Source: Cocos nucifera (lineage: Eukaryota; Streptophyta; Magnoliopsida; Arecales; Arecaceae). From it: a stretch of DNA of 64,000 nucleotides. Below are positions 1-12,961 of the stretch, one piece after another. The notes under the pieces are model-generated. The model ran no database searches and was not told the origin of the DNA. It saw nothing but the letters and a program-made list of their open reading frames with translations. The stretch spans positions 472,927 to 536,926 of the forward strand of contig QRFJ01001024.1 in assembly GCA_006176705.1 (NCBI GenBank). The letters are read 5' to 3'. The translations under genes were made by a program, and so were the position numbers. Numbering within the stretch: the stretch's first letter is position 1; each line of letters starts with the position of its first letter.

Positions 1-504
1 TAAGAAATATTTGGATAAATTATGTTCATGGTTGCTGAACTAAGTCGAATTTTCTTAAATGATCTCTAAACTACAAAAAGCTAAAATTTAGTCTCCAAAC
101 TATCTGAATTAGTTTAATGTTGTTCTAAGATACAATTCCAATGATTCTCTCTCATCAAAAGTATGATGTAGCAGCCTTCAGTGCTTATGTAGAATACTCT
201 TTGCTCACATGGCTCAACCGGTGCTAAGGTGGTTTAAAATATTTTGAGCCACATTATCTTCTTCTTTCCTAAATCTATTAATATGGCCAAAATCCCTAAT
301 TTCATCTTCTTCCTTGAATTAGGACCTGCACGATAATTAGGATTTATCTGGTGGATAATTAGGGCATGCACCTCCAAGGTGTGGGTGTCCTTAGAAAAAA
401 GGACATGTGCCATAATTAGGGCTTATCTAGCAGATGAAATTTTATCTGGCATGTTGGAGGAGAGAACACCCAAGGATTTATGATTGAGGTTACACTAGTT
501 GTAC
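1..504. other. non-coding sequence upstream of the first copia remnant
   Basis: No gene is supported. A short degenerate direct repeat is visible: a block with ATAATTAGG followed by TTATCTGG/TTATCTAG occurs near 330-358 and again near 410-440. The sequence may be the eroded 5' part of the copia element whose gag follows, but no LTR end or primer binding site could be recognised. Confidence 0.4.
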
Positions 505-1000
505 ATGGGCAAAAACATGTGCAATAAGTTGATACTGAAGAAGCAACTATATAGCCTTTGGATGCAAGACGAGGATATTACAAGCATATTCAGTGGTTTG
601 ATGGAATGAGCATGGATTTGCTCAATATTGGGATGGAGCTTGAAAAAGACGATAAGAGCCTATTGTTGCTATCTTCGCTGCCCATAAGCTTCAATCCATT
701 GGTGATGATGCTATTATATGATAAGGAGATACTGGTGTACGAAAAGGTCTTATCAGTTTTCAGGTCTAACGAGTAGCGAAAATGGATGACAAAGAGAAAA
801 GCCTTCCAGGTGGCTCTTACGATTTTTGAAAAGGCCAAGAAAAGAAAGAAAAAGGATAAGTAGAAGCACAACAAGGAGGCTAGGAAGTGCTTCAAGTATA
901 ATGAAGTAGGGCAATTTAAGCAAGAGTATCTACCTTGAAAGAAGTGCAAGAGAGGAGAAAAGAGGGACAAGAATTTCATCGGTTTAATCACTAAAAGTGA
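505..1000 (+). pseudogene. Ty1/copia Gag remnant (UBN2-type) with degenerate zinc knuckle
   Basis: Capsid-type Gag of a copia retrotransposon. The first part (505-590) reads with LILKKQLYSLWM, the hallmark of the UBN2 Gag core. The frame then shifts by one base and continues as FDGMSMDLLNIGMELEKDD, followed by LLLLSSLP, from 558 to 776. A Lys-rich linker follows. A decayed CCHC knuckle is at 887-940, where CFKYNEVGQFKQEYLP lacks the canonical second Cys, the His and the last Cys. Several stops and a frameshift make it non-functional. It has the same polarity as the RT/RNase H at 2613 and could be the same element with a large internal loss, or a second truncated copy. Confidence 0.7.
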
Positions 1001-1693
1001 AGATTTGAATGAGATCTTGGTAGTTTTAGAGGAGACCACAAGGTGTGGTATATCCGAGATGGCTTCGAAGGATTCCACAAAGTGTGGAGGGTCGAAGGGA
1101 CAGCGATGGTGATCAAGGTGCAGCAACAGGCTCAAAAGGACAGCATTGGATGGTTAGCCTCGGATGACTCAGGTATAGAGTCATCTTCTACAGCATCAGA
1201 TAGACTTTAGTTTCAGATGGAGCACTGGACAGAGGTGGCTTCATAGATAGAGAAAGCTTTGGCCCAAGTTCAGATTAGAGGAGTGTAGAGGGAGGAGTGA
1301 TATTCCAGCACTAGTGCCAGTATTACGCAGATTCAGGTAGAGTGGAGTGTGCAGGTGAAGAGACATAGCTCTAAGGAGATCATGTCAGGTACAGCATTAG
1401 GTGCAGCGAGTACTGGTATAGAAATACTATAGTTTCTCCAGCAAAGTTCAGGATAAGTGATGCAGCTGCCAAGCAAAAGGGATCCTATAACTTCAAAAAT
1501 AGTACCAAGGAGCAAGCCAAGGTCTTCAACTAAGGTGGTGGTCATCCTAGAGGTCTCCAAGAAAGCTCAGTAGTTGAAGAGGGTTGGCGAAGGAAAGGTT
1601 TGCACAGGGGGCTATCAGGACATGCATCGATAGTGGGATCATGTAAGAGCATGTTGCCAGATTTGCCAAGGCTAGGGGTGCCAAGGTAGAGAT
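1001..1693 (+). other. unassigned stretch between gag remnant and LTR-like block
   Basis: Directly after the knuckle I expect copia protease and integrase, but no aspartic-protease or integrase motif is seen in any frame. Open stretches exist but are interrupted and resemble nothing I recognise. The last 100 bases, just before the LTR-like block, have purine-rich character and may be the polypurine-tract side of an element 3' end. Confidence 0.3.
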
Positions 1694-2612
1694 TGTGAGG
1701 GTTGGTGTGGTGCTCCCAAGCCTTATAAAGCCTTGAGAGGAGTTTGAGTGTTGGCTCTAGGAGACTAGGACAGAAGTGGTCCTAGGGCTAGGACAGAAGT
1801 GGTCCTAGGATGGAGGCGGCATGTAGCTTTCCATGAGCTTGAGGTTTAGGTATTGAGGACCTTAAGGGGCTTAGTTGATACTCTAAAGACTTGGAGATAA
1901 GGTGGAGTAAGAAACCAAAGCTAAAAGAAGAAGACAGCCTAGTTAGAGGCTGACACGTAGGAGCCGTTGACTCTAGTCACAAAGAGGTCAACTCTGTCTT
2001 AAGAAACAAAGAGCAGTATTTTAGGTCGGCATGTAGAGAAGTCAACCCTATCCCCAATAGGAGTCAACTAGAGCCAAAGGGGTCGACTCGATCTTGGTAG
2101 GGGTCAACCCTAATTACAGGAATAGATCTGACGGGATTTTCTATTTAGACTAGGATCAGGTTTGATCTTAGAGATCTTAGGACCTGGTTTAATAGGTCTT
2201 AAGAGGGCTAACGAAGGATTTGGACTAGGAGTATGTCCAAGGAATGAGAGCATTGAAACATGGGTATACATGGGCTCGGTAAGTGCTTTCATGTATGGAT
2301 TTAGCCTAGAAAAGTTTTTGAGCTAAGATTTATTAGGGTTCATGTGGAAATCTGATGGTATATAAACCATTGTATTGTAATAATTTAAAGAGAGTGGAAT
2401 ACAATAGAGCTTTTCTCTCTAACTCTCTTCTCTCTTTTCTCTCTAATTCCAATGCCAAACTCTAGGTGCCACTCCCTTTCTCCCTTCTTCCTTGTTCTTT
2501 TTTGTGTTTCTGATTTAATATCCAAGTCTATGCAAAAGATTGATCGCCGACTGTGGTTCTGAACGGCCATGAGGCATAACAGCTGATATCGGATCGATAC
2601 CAGGTTCTAACA
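1694..2612 (+). repeat. LTR-like block (TGTGAG...CTAACA), copy 1
   Basis: The block starts TGTGAG with GTGGTGCTCCCAAGCCTTA close behind and ends CTAACA. A second, diverged copy with the same start, the same CT-rich U5-like tract (after AATAGAGCTTTTCTC) and the same end lies at 24696-25385. Both contain clusters of the motif GTCAAC/GTCGACTC in the 5' half, and this copy has a TATA-like TATATAAACC before the pyrimidine tract. Length 919 bp against 690 bp in the other copy. Placed immediately before an RT domain, it may be a 5' LTR joined to pol by an internal deletion. Confidence 0.5.
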
Positions 2613-3464
2613 CTTCTACACATAGATGATATGCTCATAGCCAGCAGGAGTATGAAGGCTGTGAAAGGGCTAAAAAAGCATTATTAGCAGAATTTGAGAT
2701 GAAGGATCTGGGTCTAGCAAAGTAGATCCTAGGAATAGAGATTTTTAGGGATAGAAGCAAAGGAGTACTCCATTTGTCACAAGAAGGATATGTCCAGAAA
2801 GTTCTAGAGAGGTTTAAAATGGAGAAGGCCAAACCAGTAGAGACACCATTGCCAAGTCACATATCTCTCTCCAAGCATCATTTTCTTCAGTTAAAAAGAG
2901 AGAGTATATAAATAGAGTTCCTTAGTGAGCTCAGTTATAGCATATGCAGTGAGCTCAGTTAGTCAGTATATGGCTAACCCTAGGAAGGAGCATTGGAAGG
3001 CATTGAAGTAGATCCTGAGATATCTGTAGGAAATAAGAGACTATGGTCTAGTATTTGGTGAGTAGCCAAAAGGATTTGAGAAAAACTCCAGGGAGTCATA
3101 TGGAGGTTTGGATCCTTTAGAAGGGTTTGTAGATGTAAACTATGCAGATGATCTTGATACAAAAAGGTCTACCACAAGATATCTCTTCTGCATGTTTGGT
3201 AGATTGGTATCTTGGAGATCAACCCTTCAACCTATTACAATCTTGTCCACCATAAAGGATGAATATATATAGGTATTATAGAGATTGCAAAGGAAGCCCT
3301 TTGGCTGAAGAGACTGATTGCTGAGATGGGGGTGGAGCAAAGCACGGTTTCACTATTTAGTAATAGTCAAAGTGCTCTGCAGCTGGCATAGAATCTAGTC
3401 TATCATGCTATAATAAAGCACATAGATGTGCGTACCATAGGATCAAAGAGCTGGTAGAGGAAGG
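2613..3464 (+). pseudogene. copia RT C-terminus and RNase H (element 1), split by element 2
   Basis: Reverse transcriptase and RNase H region of a + strand copia. The sequence opens inside the RT active-site region: LHIDDMLIA corresponds to the family's LYVDDMLIA. It continues with FEMKDLG and ILGIEIFRDRSKGVLHLSQ, then the RNase H part including LVSQYMANPRKEHW and RSTTRYLFCMFG. Stops and frameshifts are scattered throughout. The N-terminal half of RT and all of integrase are absent. The reading frame stops at position 3464 because element 2 is inserted there; it resumes at 24534 in the same frame. Confidence 0.8.
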
Positions 3465-5201
3465 TGAAGAAAAAGTCTAGAATTTCTAACATGTATTTTA
3501 ATTTTTTTTCAAAACTAGATTAATGGAAGTAATAAATTAATCATATTAATTTATTAAAATATACAAATAAACTTTATATCTAGGATCTAATGACATGATC
3601 TATGCATACATATAAATCTAAAATTTAAATATTAAATAAAATAAAGATGTTGATCATATTAACATCAAACTGAAACTAGATCTGATCCAATGGGAAAAAA
3701 AGATCGAATCTCCTTTATCTTTTGCATGTTGGGATCTCAACTTGCTGATCTGAGGCTGAGGTTGTCGCTTCAAGATGCACACATATTCAGCCTCTATGAA
3801 AAGTCCACACAAAGCCCCGATCATGATCTGAAGTTCAGGAATCTGAAAACCAACACAGTATGCTAATACTAGGTTGATCCTTCTTCGACGGTTGATCGCA
3901 AATCTCCTTCTTCAATAACTTGGACTCTCCAAGAATTAGAGGAGATTGGGAGGATTTGGAAGAGAGAAAACTCTTCCAAAATCTCACAAAGAATAGAGGA
4001 AGAAGAGAACTAAAATTTCCTAAAGAATAACCCTTTCTTCTCTTTTCTTTATCTCTCACCAGGACACAACAAATTGTGCCTTGACAAAGCCCCACACCCA
4101 AAGACCCTTTGTGCCCAAGGTTCCCATGCCCAAGCCCTCCCTCTTAGGTCTAATACTTTGTAGAAATCTCATGCCCTAACTCTCTTTAAATAGAGGGTTA
4201 TGATAGAATCCTTGTCTAAGTTAAATACCTAGAAAGGTACGTCCAAATTAAACAAGGATTAGGGCACCTAACTCTTGGGCACCCCCTCTTATCTCTTTGG
4301 TGTGGAAATCCTAGAAGTGGTGCACAAAAGTTTCCATAAATCCCATGAAAAAATTAGAGGAAAATAAGAAGAGTTGGTGCCACATATAGATAGGAATTCT
4401 ATTTTCAACAAACTCTATCAAATAGAGTTTGATATCAAAATGACCACCTTGTTTTGACTTGGTCCAAACCAATTACCATGTAAGAAATAAAGGGGGGGCA
4501 AAGAATGGCATGGAAACTCTCTAGGTGTGAGAAATCTCAAACCAAAACCAAGGGTGAAGGGCATGGGAAGCAAGGTGGCGCAAGGTGGAAGAATCCTAAT
4601 CATACTAGGACTTTAAGTTTTGACTTGGTCCAACTTATTTTTAAATCCAATTAAATCAAAACTTGTGCAACCCAGTTAAGACTAATCTTAGTCTAACTAA
4701 AATTTAATTAAATTAGATTAAATTAAATTTAAATCTAATTTAAATTTTAATCAAATTAAAAATTAGGTGCACTAAGTCCTAATTGAATAGGGACTTGTTC
4801 CTTCTTGCAATTAGCTTATCCCATAAACTAATTGAACTTGATCTAATCAAGTCCAAATAAAATCTAATTAAATCTTATTCAATTAGACTCGATCTTAGCC
4901 CTTTATCTTAATCAGATTGAGCTAATTAGCAATCTGATTGTTAATCGATCCTTCTGCAATACTTACACTAGGTCAAACATCAATCATATTAAATGTTTAA
5001 CCCTAAAATAATTTTTAATTACTGATTAACCATCTGATTAAATCAAGACCTCTAATATGTGTGACCCCATAAATTCAAACCTAAGCAGATAGTACAGGAA
5101 TAAATTTTTGCACCAATCAAAATTACAATCTAGCAATGATACCTGATGGCTAGATAGGTCGAATGTTTAAAGCAACACTTTTCGAATCCATATAGATATG
5201 G
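3465..5201 (-). repeat. element 2 3' LTR, outer part
   Basis: On the + strand it begins TGAAGAAAAAGTCTAG, identical to the start of the partner LTR at 22067. It is collinear with 22067-23800. It breaks off after GATATGG, where element 3 is inserted, and resumes at 15466. A TATTTAAAG box near 4190 (- strand sense) is a candidate LTR TATA element. A short AT-rich ladder of TTAAATTAAATT repeats lies near 4690-4760. Confidence 0.85.
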
Positions 5202-7680
5202 TGAAGAAATCAGATCTAGGGTTTCATGAATAGATCTTAAAATTTTTTCAAGATTATATAGTAAAAGACTTAAATAAATTAAATATTTATTTAAATAAAT
5301 ATAAAAATATCCTAGATATAAGATTTATTATATGATCAAGGTATGATATTAAATTTAAAATTAAAAATATAAAGAAAAGATTAACATGTTGATCTCATCA
5401 ATATGCTATAATACTACATTTAATGTAGCTATAGAATAACAGATTAGATTTGACATCTAAGCAAGTTAGATATTCTAACTTACTGATTTGATCTTGAGGA
5501 TGAAGTCATAAGCCGCACATGTCCGGCCTCTAGGAGTCATCCACATGAGCCCACAAACATGATCTGAGATCCTGATGTAGGAAATCAGCATAGTATGATA
5601 GTACTGTACTGATCTTTCTTCGATGGTCGATCAGATGCCTTCTTCTTCTGGATTTGGATTCTTCCAAAGAGGAGAGGGTGGAGAAAAGGTTTTAGATCTA
5701 AGACTCTCTTAGAAAATCCAAGGAAGAAGGAAGGAAGATGATGAACACAGCAACCCTGAAAGAAGATCCTCTTCTTCTTCTCTTTGCTCTCACCTAGACA
5801 CCTAATTTGGTATCTATGGAACCCCAATATCCAAAGATCCTCTCCCTCTAATTTTTACACACCCTAAAGCACTCCTAAAGGTCTGTATTTCACAAAAAAA
5901 TCAAGTTAAAATTCGTCCTAGATAAATAGGAATAAAAGAGTCCTTGTCTAGGTTAAAAACTAGACAAGGAAAGGTCAAACAGGGTAAGACAAGGGGGCGC
6001 CCAACTCTTGGGTGCCTCCTCTAAAATATTTGGCATGGACTAGCAGGGAAGGATGCAAAAAAGATTCTTCTTTTATCATGGAATTTAGAGAAAGAATAGG
6101 AGAGGGGGCGGCACCATTTGGAAGGAGGTGTTTTGGTTTATAAGGATTCTATCTCATAGAATCCTAAATCAACTAACTTCTCCTTTTGACTTGGTCAACC
6201 ACCAAATTTTTATATGAGAAAGAGAGGAGAGGATGGTGTGCATGAGAATGCCTGAGAGAGATTTTTGTCACACAAAAAAAATGAGGAGGGCATGGGTGTG
6301 AGAGGCTTAGATAGCGCAAGGTGGAATCCTAGTCTTACTAGGATTCCATCTATGACTTGGTCAAAATGATTTCTTAAACCAAAATCAATTCAACTAGATT
6401 AAATTAGGTCCTAATCAAATTAAAAATTTAATTAAATTAAAATAAATTAGATTTAATTTTAATTTAATTTTTTAATCAAATTAGAAAATTGGGTTGACCC
6501 AAGTCCTAGTTGAACTAGGACTAGTTTTTTCTTGCACTTGGTTTATCCAATAAGCCAATTGAACTTGATCCAATCAAGTCCAAACTAGATTTAATTAAAT
6601 TATATTTTATTAAACTTAATCTCAGTTCTTTAGCTTAATCAAATTAAGCTAATTAGCAATCAAATTGCTAATCGATCCTCCTGCAATGCTTGCACTAGGT
6701 TAAACATCAATCATATTGATTGTTTAACCCTAGAATGATTCTCAATTGTTGATCAACCATCCGATCAGATCATAAGCTATAATGTGTGTAATCTTATAGG
6801 TCAAATCTAAGCCAGTAGCATAGAAATAGATTTCTATATCAATCGAAGTAACTATCTAACAATGATACTCGACGATCGGATAAGTCGAATGTATAGAACA
6901 ACATCCTTAGAACCCATGCGGATATAGTTTCCATATAATTCATCTCCTTAACTAAAATGCTCGTAGGATACCTCAGAGTTCAACTATCAACTCTGATCAG
7001 ATTGTCCACATTGTATTTCAAAATATCAAATCCATCTGATGGATTACCTTGGCTAAGATTTTGCTATATTGAAATACAGTGATACATTCTTCTCCAACTT
7101 TAAAGTGGTTAATTCCATCTTAATCACACACCAACTTCGCAAGTACTTGACTGTGCCTAGAAGCCTTCTGTTACTGAATTAAAAATTCAGTTAGTCTAGT
7201 ACCAAAGCATAGTGAGTTGCTTGCAAGTCACTGAGGTGATCTCAGGTCTAAGGGATACTTATACCTATATCTCATCAGAGATATTCTTGATAGCAGAATG
7301 CTCTGGAGTTGGTCACGTTCAATGATGATGTATCCATACATCTCATCTATATGCTATACCATTATCTCCATACTCCTTGGTTAAGAGGACAATCAACCCA
7401 TATGTCATACAATGACCTATGCTCGATAGATGTTGTCATCCTAATTAATAGCCTATCATTTGGTCGTGAACAAATTTAAGGACTAATCAATAAATTCTCT
7501 CTTTATCAAAGCTAAATAGTCCTAAGGACTTCATCACAATAATAGAGTTCGTTAGAAGATGAATACTTTATGATGAAAAATGCTAAAAATATATTTTATT
7601 TACTAATAAATCTATTATAGATATAATGTAGCTCAACCATCAATAGACTGACGATTGAATTTGGGACATATTTTTCAACA
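5202..7680 (-). repeat. element 3 3' LTR
   Basis: The + strand begins TGAAGAAATCAGATC and ends TTTTTCAACA. It is collinear with 12980-15465. The adjacent internal sequence ACTCCCACTTATCC (7681-7694) is, on the coding strand, the purine-rich GGATAAGTGGGAGT polypurine tract that primes plus-strand synthesis and fixes this boundary. Confidence 0.9.
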
Positions 7681-9483
7681 ACTCCCACTTATCCTAAAGC
7701 CACTTGGCACAGTATCTAATATTCATCTTTGACTTGTGGTTGTCGAACTCCTTAATCGTCAGGATTTTAGTGAAGAGATCGGTCAGGTTCTCCTTTTCAT
7801 CGATCTTTTGAAGGTCGATGTCACCTCTATCCACGATCTTCTAGACTAGGTGGAAGTAGTGTAGAATGTACTTTGTTCGCTGGTGTGCCTTCGGTTCTTT
7901 CGTCTGAGTAATGGCACCAGGGCTATCGCAGTAGAGCAAGATCGGACCATCAAAAGAGGGTGCTACTCTGAGCTCGATGATAAACTTTCTCAGCAACACA
8001 GCTTCCTTCGTGGTATCTGATGCTACGATGTACTCTGCTTCGCAAATAGAGTCTACCATAGTATTCTGCTTGAAACTTTTTCAGCAGATGACTCCACCAT
8101 TTAGAGTAAAAATATATCTCGACATACTTCTATTGTCATCATAGTCAGATTGAAAGCTAGAGTTGATAAATCTCATAAGTTTCAGATCTGACTCATCATA
8201 AACCAACCATTGGTTCTTACTATTTTTCAAATACTTAAGGATGATTTTAACCACTTTTCAATGGTTTTCTCCATGGTCAGACTGGTATCTACTCACTACT
8301 CCTAGTAAGTGTGCCACATCTAGTCTCGTACATATTATGGCGTACATGATAGATCTCACTATCGAAGTATATGGTACTCTACTCATACGCTCTTTCTTTA
8401 AGAATTATCGAATAATCCTTCTTAGAGAGAGAAATTCCATGGCCTATTAGAAGATAGCCCTTTTTAGAATTCTCCATGCTGAACCTCTTCAACATAGTAT
8501 CTATGTACGTGGACTGGGATTATCCAAGCATCCTTTTAGATCTATCCTTATAGATCTTCATCCCTAGGATGTAGGATGCTTCACCCAAGTCCTTCATAGA
8601 GAATTATGATGACAATCAGACTATTATTCCCTGTAGTGTGGGGATGTCATTCTCAATTAAGATAATGTCATCCACATATAAGATAATGAATACTACTACT
8701 GAATCATTTGTTCATTTATAAATGCAAGATTCTTCTCCGTTCTTAACGAAGCCATATGTTTTGATCACTTAATCAAAATGCATGTTCCAACTCCAAGATG
8801 CCTACTTCAGTCCATAAATGGATCTCTAAAGCCTGCATACCTTAGACTCATCTATGGATGTGAACCCCTCAGTTTGTATCATATACACCTCTTCAGTCAA
8901 CTCTCCATTCAAGAAAGCTATCTTCATATTCATCTGCCAGATCTTATAGTTTAGATGGACAGCAATCGCAAGCATAATTCAAATAAATTTGAGCATTACC
9001 ATAGGAGAAAATATCTCATCATAGTCAATACCATAATGTTAATGATACCTCTTAGTAATCAGACGAGCTTTATAGATCTCCACCTTTCCGTCTGTGCTTC
9101 TTTTTCTTTTGAAGATCCATTTGCATCCAATGAGTTTAATCCCTTCGAGTGGGTCACCCAATGTCCATACATCATTGACCTTCATGGACTCCATTTTGAA
9201 CTTCATGGTCTCAAGTCATTTCTCGAAATTAGGTCTCCGCATAGCATCCATATAGGTGATCGGATCCTCATCATTCTCATCAAATTCGATGGGATCACCG
9301 TCTTGGATCAAAAAATCATAGTATCTATCTAGATGATGTGATACTCTACTGGATCGCCTTAATGGTGCAAGTACACTGGGCTCTAGATTTGATCTAATTA
9401 AATCCGACTTAGGTTTAGCTATAGGTGTCGATTTTTCTACCTGTTGAACTTCATCAAGTTCAACATTAGAGGCAATAGTTCCT
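7681..9483 (-). pseudogene. element 3 reverse transcriptase and RNase H
   Basis: C-terminal half of copia Pol. On the - strand, RT motifs run from about 9330 downward: a KWIFKRK-like start, then MNMKIAFLNGELTEEVYM, then the catalytic YVDDI at about 8660, then FSMKDLG and ILGMKIYKDRS. RNase H follows at 8059-7841 with CEAEYIVASDTTKEA and LLYCDSPGAI, then HQRTKYI. The last part before the polypurine tract reads as the usual NLTDLFTK C-terminus. More than ten in-frame stops make it inactive, although the YVDD catalytic site itself is preserved. Confidence 0.85.
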
Positions 9484-10405
9484 TCACCAAGGAACTCCTT
9501 TTTCTAAAAAGATTGCCTTAAGACTGACAAACATCTTTTGCTCTTCAGCATAGTAGAAATAGTAATGCTTACTTTCTTTGGAATATCCTATAAACATATA
9601 CTTATCAGACCGGGGTCCAAGCTTATCTGTATGTAAATATTTGAGATAGACCGAACAACTCCAAACCCGCAAGTAAGAGAGTGTAGGCCTACGTCCAATC
9701 CATATCTCATATAGAGTCTTTGCGATAGATTTACTCAATACATTGTTCAATATATAACATGCAGTCTCAAGAGTATAATCCCAAAATGAAATAGGAAGAC
9801 TAGCAAATCCCATCATGGATCGAACCATGTCCAACAAGATTCGATTTTTTCTTTTCGATACCATTATGCTGTGGTATGCCAGGAGGAGTCCACTGTGAGA
9901 GAATCACATTCTCTCCTAAATATGTCAAGAACTCACTAGATAGATATTCACCTCCTCGATTCGATCAAAAAGTTTTAATACTCTTTTCAGTTTATCTTTC
10001 TACTTCACTTTAGAATCTTTTGAATATTTCAAATGAATCTGACTTATATTTCATCAGATAAACATATCCATACCTGGATAGATTATCTATGAAAGTGATG
10101 AAGTAGAAATATCCACCTCTAGCACAAGTACTCATTGGTCTACATACATCAATATGTACTAGACCTAAGAGCTCAGTAGCTCTCTCACTTTTTTCAGTAA
10201 AAGGTGACTTGATCATTTTTTCAAGAAGACAGGACTCACAGATTGGAAGTGATTCACAATCACCAACTTCAAGATTTTTCTTTAGGGTCAACCTGTTTAT
10301 CCTGTTCTTGTTAATGTGACCTAGTCTATAGTACCATTGGTAGATATCAGAGATATTATCTAATATAGGGTATTTTCTAAGATTGTGATAAAATATAAAT
10401 ATCAT
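9484..10405 (-). pseudogene. element 3 integrase (GAG-pre-integrase, catalytic core, C-terminus)
   Basis: Copia integrase that would insert the cDNA. Reading from 10405: the H-C zinc-binding segment WYYRLGHINKNRINRL, then CESCLLEKMIKSPF, and the start of the catalytic core HIDVCRPMSTCARGGYFYF, followed by FITFID. A second open segment (9864-9484) carries LLDMVRSMM, FWDYTLETACYILN and YEIWIGRRPTLSYLRVWSC, the conserved end of the core and the C-terminal domain. The stretch between the two ORFs (9865-10009) is shifted out of frame. The product is not functional. Confidence 0.87.
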
Positions 10406-11060
10406 TTCCTTATTGTCCTTGCATTATTATAACATTATTTATAATAATATCATAATAATCTTTTTTTATTGACAAATGATAACCATCTTTGGCCAAAAGG
10501 CCAACAGAGATTATATTCATCAGAAAGGAAAGATAATAATAATATTTATTTAAAGAAATGATATTAGTATTGAAAATGAGTTAAACTATTCTCATAGTTA
10601 GAACTAGAACATACCTTCCATCTCCAATATTTAGGAATCACTCATTATTTTTAAATTTTCTACTAACTTGAAGTCCTTGCAATGTATTGTAAATATGGAC
10701 TAGACTTTCGATATCCAATATCTAAGTAGAAATATCACAAACAAAAAAATTATAAGGTGTTATCATATAACATTCTTAATCAGCAACTACTTGCTTATCT
10801 CTCTTGTTCAGCCTGTTGGGGTCATGAAAATCATGATATTGAGGATAATTTCTCTTCCAATATTCCTGCTACTTATAGTGAAAGCATTTTGCCTGATCTA
10901 GGTTATTCTTGGATCTTATGTTTAAATTGAGCATAGAGGCCCCAGTACAAACCACTTCATGCTGCTGAACAATATTCAACTTTCGATACTTATTATCGAA
11001 GTTGGGTCTCATAAGTTAATCACTATCTGATAGTGAATGGAGCAACTATGGTTTGAATTT
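10406..11060 (-). pseudogene. element 3 protease region and internally deleted Gag
   Basis: On the - strand, Gag starts at about 11030, related to LDNDKLVGSNFSSWY of element 2 but with stops. It runs only to about 10970, then jumps to the basic region and the zinc-knuckle remnant AKCFHYK followed by EYWKRNYP at about 10900-10850. Against element 2 roughly 570 bases of the Gag core are missing. A protease-like segment (LDIESLVHIYN) follows at about 10700. With its capsid core gone the element could only have moved with Gag supplied by another copy, unless the loss came after insertion. Confidence 0.65.
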
Positions 11061-12961
11061 AACTGCACAAAGGAAAATCAAAAGCCTAATTAGTAATTGA
11101 TTCACTAAACCTAAAGATTTGATTTTAATCAAAAGGTTCTCCCATTATTTTATTCGAACTGGCAATCTCTACCTCCAATTTGAGAAATTATCCTAATTTC
11201 TTAGTGGGTATTAGAATCCAAATAGACTGCACACAAGTCCAACTATGGTTGGTCAACCCATGTACATCTAAAGGTAGGTTGATAACTAATTATTTATCTA
11301 AATAATTTTTAGTAATTTAATTTTACCCCAGGTATCTTTTCAGTAGGCTAGGGCCTCCATTGAAAGTTTTGGTTAGATCCAACCATTAGCATGATCATAC
11401 TTGGTCCATCTAACTAATAAATGACTAAGTCCAACTATGGTTGGTCAACCTAATCATCATTTAGAGAGATGCATCCAAGAAATCATATTATGAATGATAA
11501 TTTCATTAGCAAATAAGCACCAAGCCTATGGGCCTCCAATGATTATCCAACTAATGGACCCATTTTCATCCACTTAATGGGAGGCTATGATCTAGTTATC
11601 ACCATAACTATTTTATTCTATGGACCTAATAATTTTAAAGGATTTAATTGATTTGATTTAGAGGATGAAAGTCAGATGAACCTGCTTATCATGATCATCC
11701 CACTGGCTTCACTAAGTCAGATTAAGGAAGACCATTAATCAGCTGGTCTAGGAGCATCTAAATCAGTCACACTGATTTACGTAGTTGACATGGGTCAACT
11801 CAAATTATCAAGTGATCTGATCAAAATATAATCTTACCAAGAGGTCAAGTAAGTTCGATCAGTGGGAGGGTCTACCAAAGCTTGCCTTAGACACCATCAA
11901 AAATGGTCAAGTAAACAAGCTACCAATTAAAGACCACCAGTCTAATTTACCTTAGACATTAAGTGATTTAATTAGTTTTAATTAGATCAACCTAATAGTT
12001 CATGCTAAACCGCGTAGCCAAGAATCAAGTCTATCTTGGATTTCGTTAAAGACATGGACTTGACCAACTACAACTATTATAATTGATCTAGAAATTCTTG
12101 ACCTAATCTAAGATAATAATTAATTAGATTTAGTCAATAATCTAATTAAGTCCATTCTTTAATCTAACCCTAGGTCTAACCCAATTAATGAATCTAATCT
12201 CCACTAACCCATTTAACCCAATATGTTATAATTCGTATCTTAGGATCTTCTTACAATCCTAGATCCTAATCAAACAACTTCTTAATTCTTAATTAAGTTT
12301 TGGACTGAGGGTTAGAGTTTGGCTTTTTGAAAATAATTTTCATGTTTATAAAATATTTTTATAATATAGTTCTACCAACCAAGTTGCATGTTTGATTCAT
12401 AATCAAAATGCAAGTAACATAAACATGAATCTACTTTAGATCTAATCTAAATAGGTTCATGTAATTGAAATAGTTTCAACACCAATCAATCATAAATCAA
12501 CTTAGATCAAATCTAACATATTTATGATGATTAAAATTAGATTAAAATATTTTTAATTAGATTATAAAATTTCTTAGATCTAATCTAAAATTTTATGGTC
12601 AATATTTTAGATCAGCACGTACAAGGACAACCTTTTCACTCTAAAGGATAAACCTTACAGTAGGACAACCTTATAAGATTAGTTTATGCAATCTAAAATT
12701 TTTATTTTTAGATAAAAAATTATTTTAAATCTATTAAATTATAAATAAAATTAGTTCAAATCTAATAAATTTATGGTTAGGAGTAGATCATCATGAATTA
12801 GGATAATCTTTTTACTATAAGAGATAAATCTTACAGCAGGATAACCTTATAGCAGTTCATGAGATTCAAATTTTTAATTTTAAATTTAATAATTAGATTA
12901 TAAATTTAATTTAATTTAATAAATAATCTAAATATACTCAAAAAAATTATTTTAAAAGAAT
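11061..12961 (-). other. element 3 leader between primer binding site and gag
   Basis: A 1.9-kb AT-rich non-coding leader, collinear with 20217-22050 of element 2. It contains an internal direct repeat: a block with GATAAACCTTACAG at about 12647-12660 recurs 176 bases later (GATAAATCTTACAG at 12823-12836). The repeat is also present in element 2. No ORF of note. Such a long leader may hold packaging or translation signals, but the sequence alone does not show this. Confidence 0.6.
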
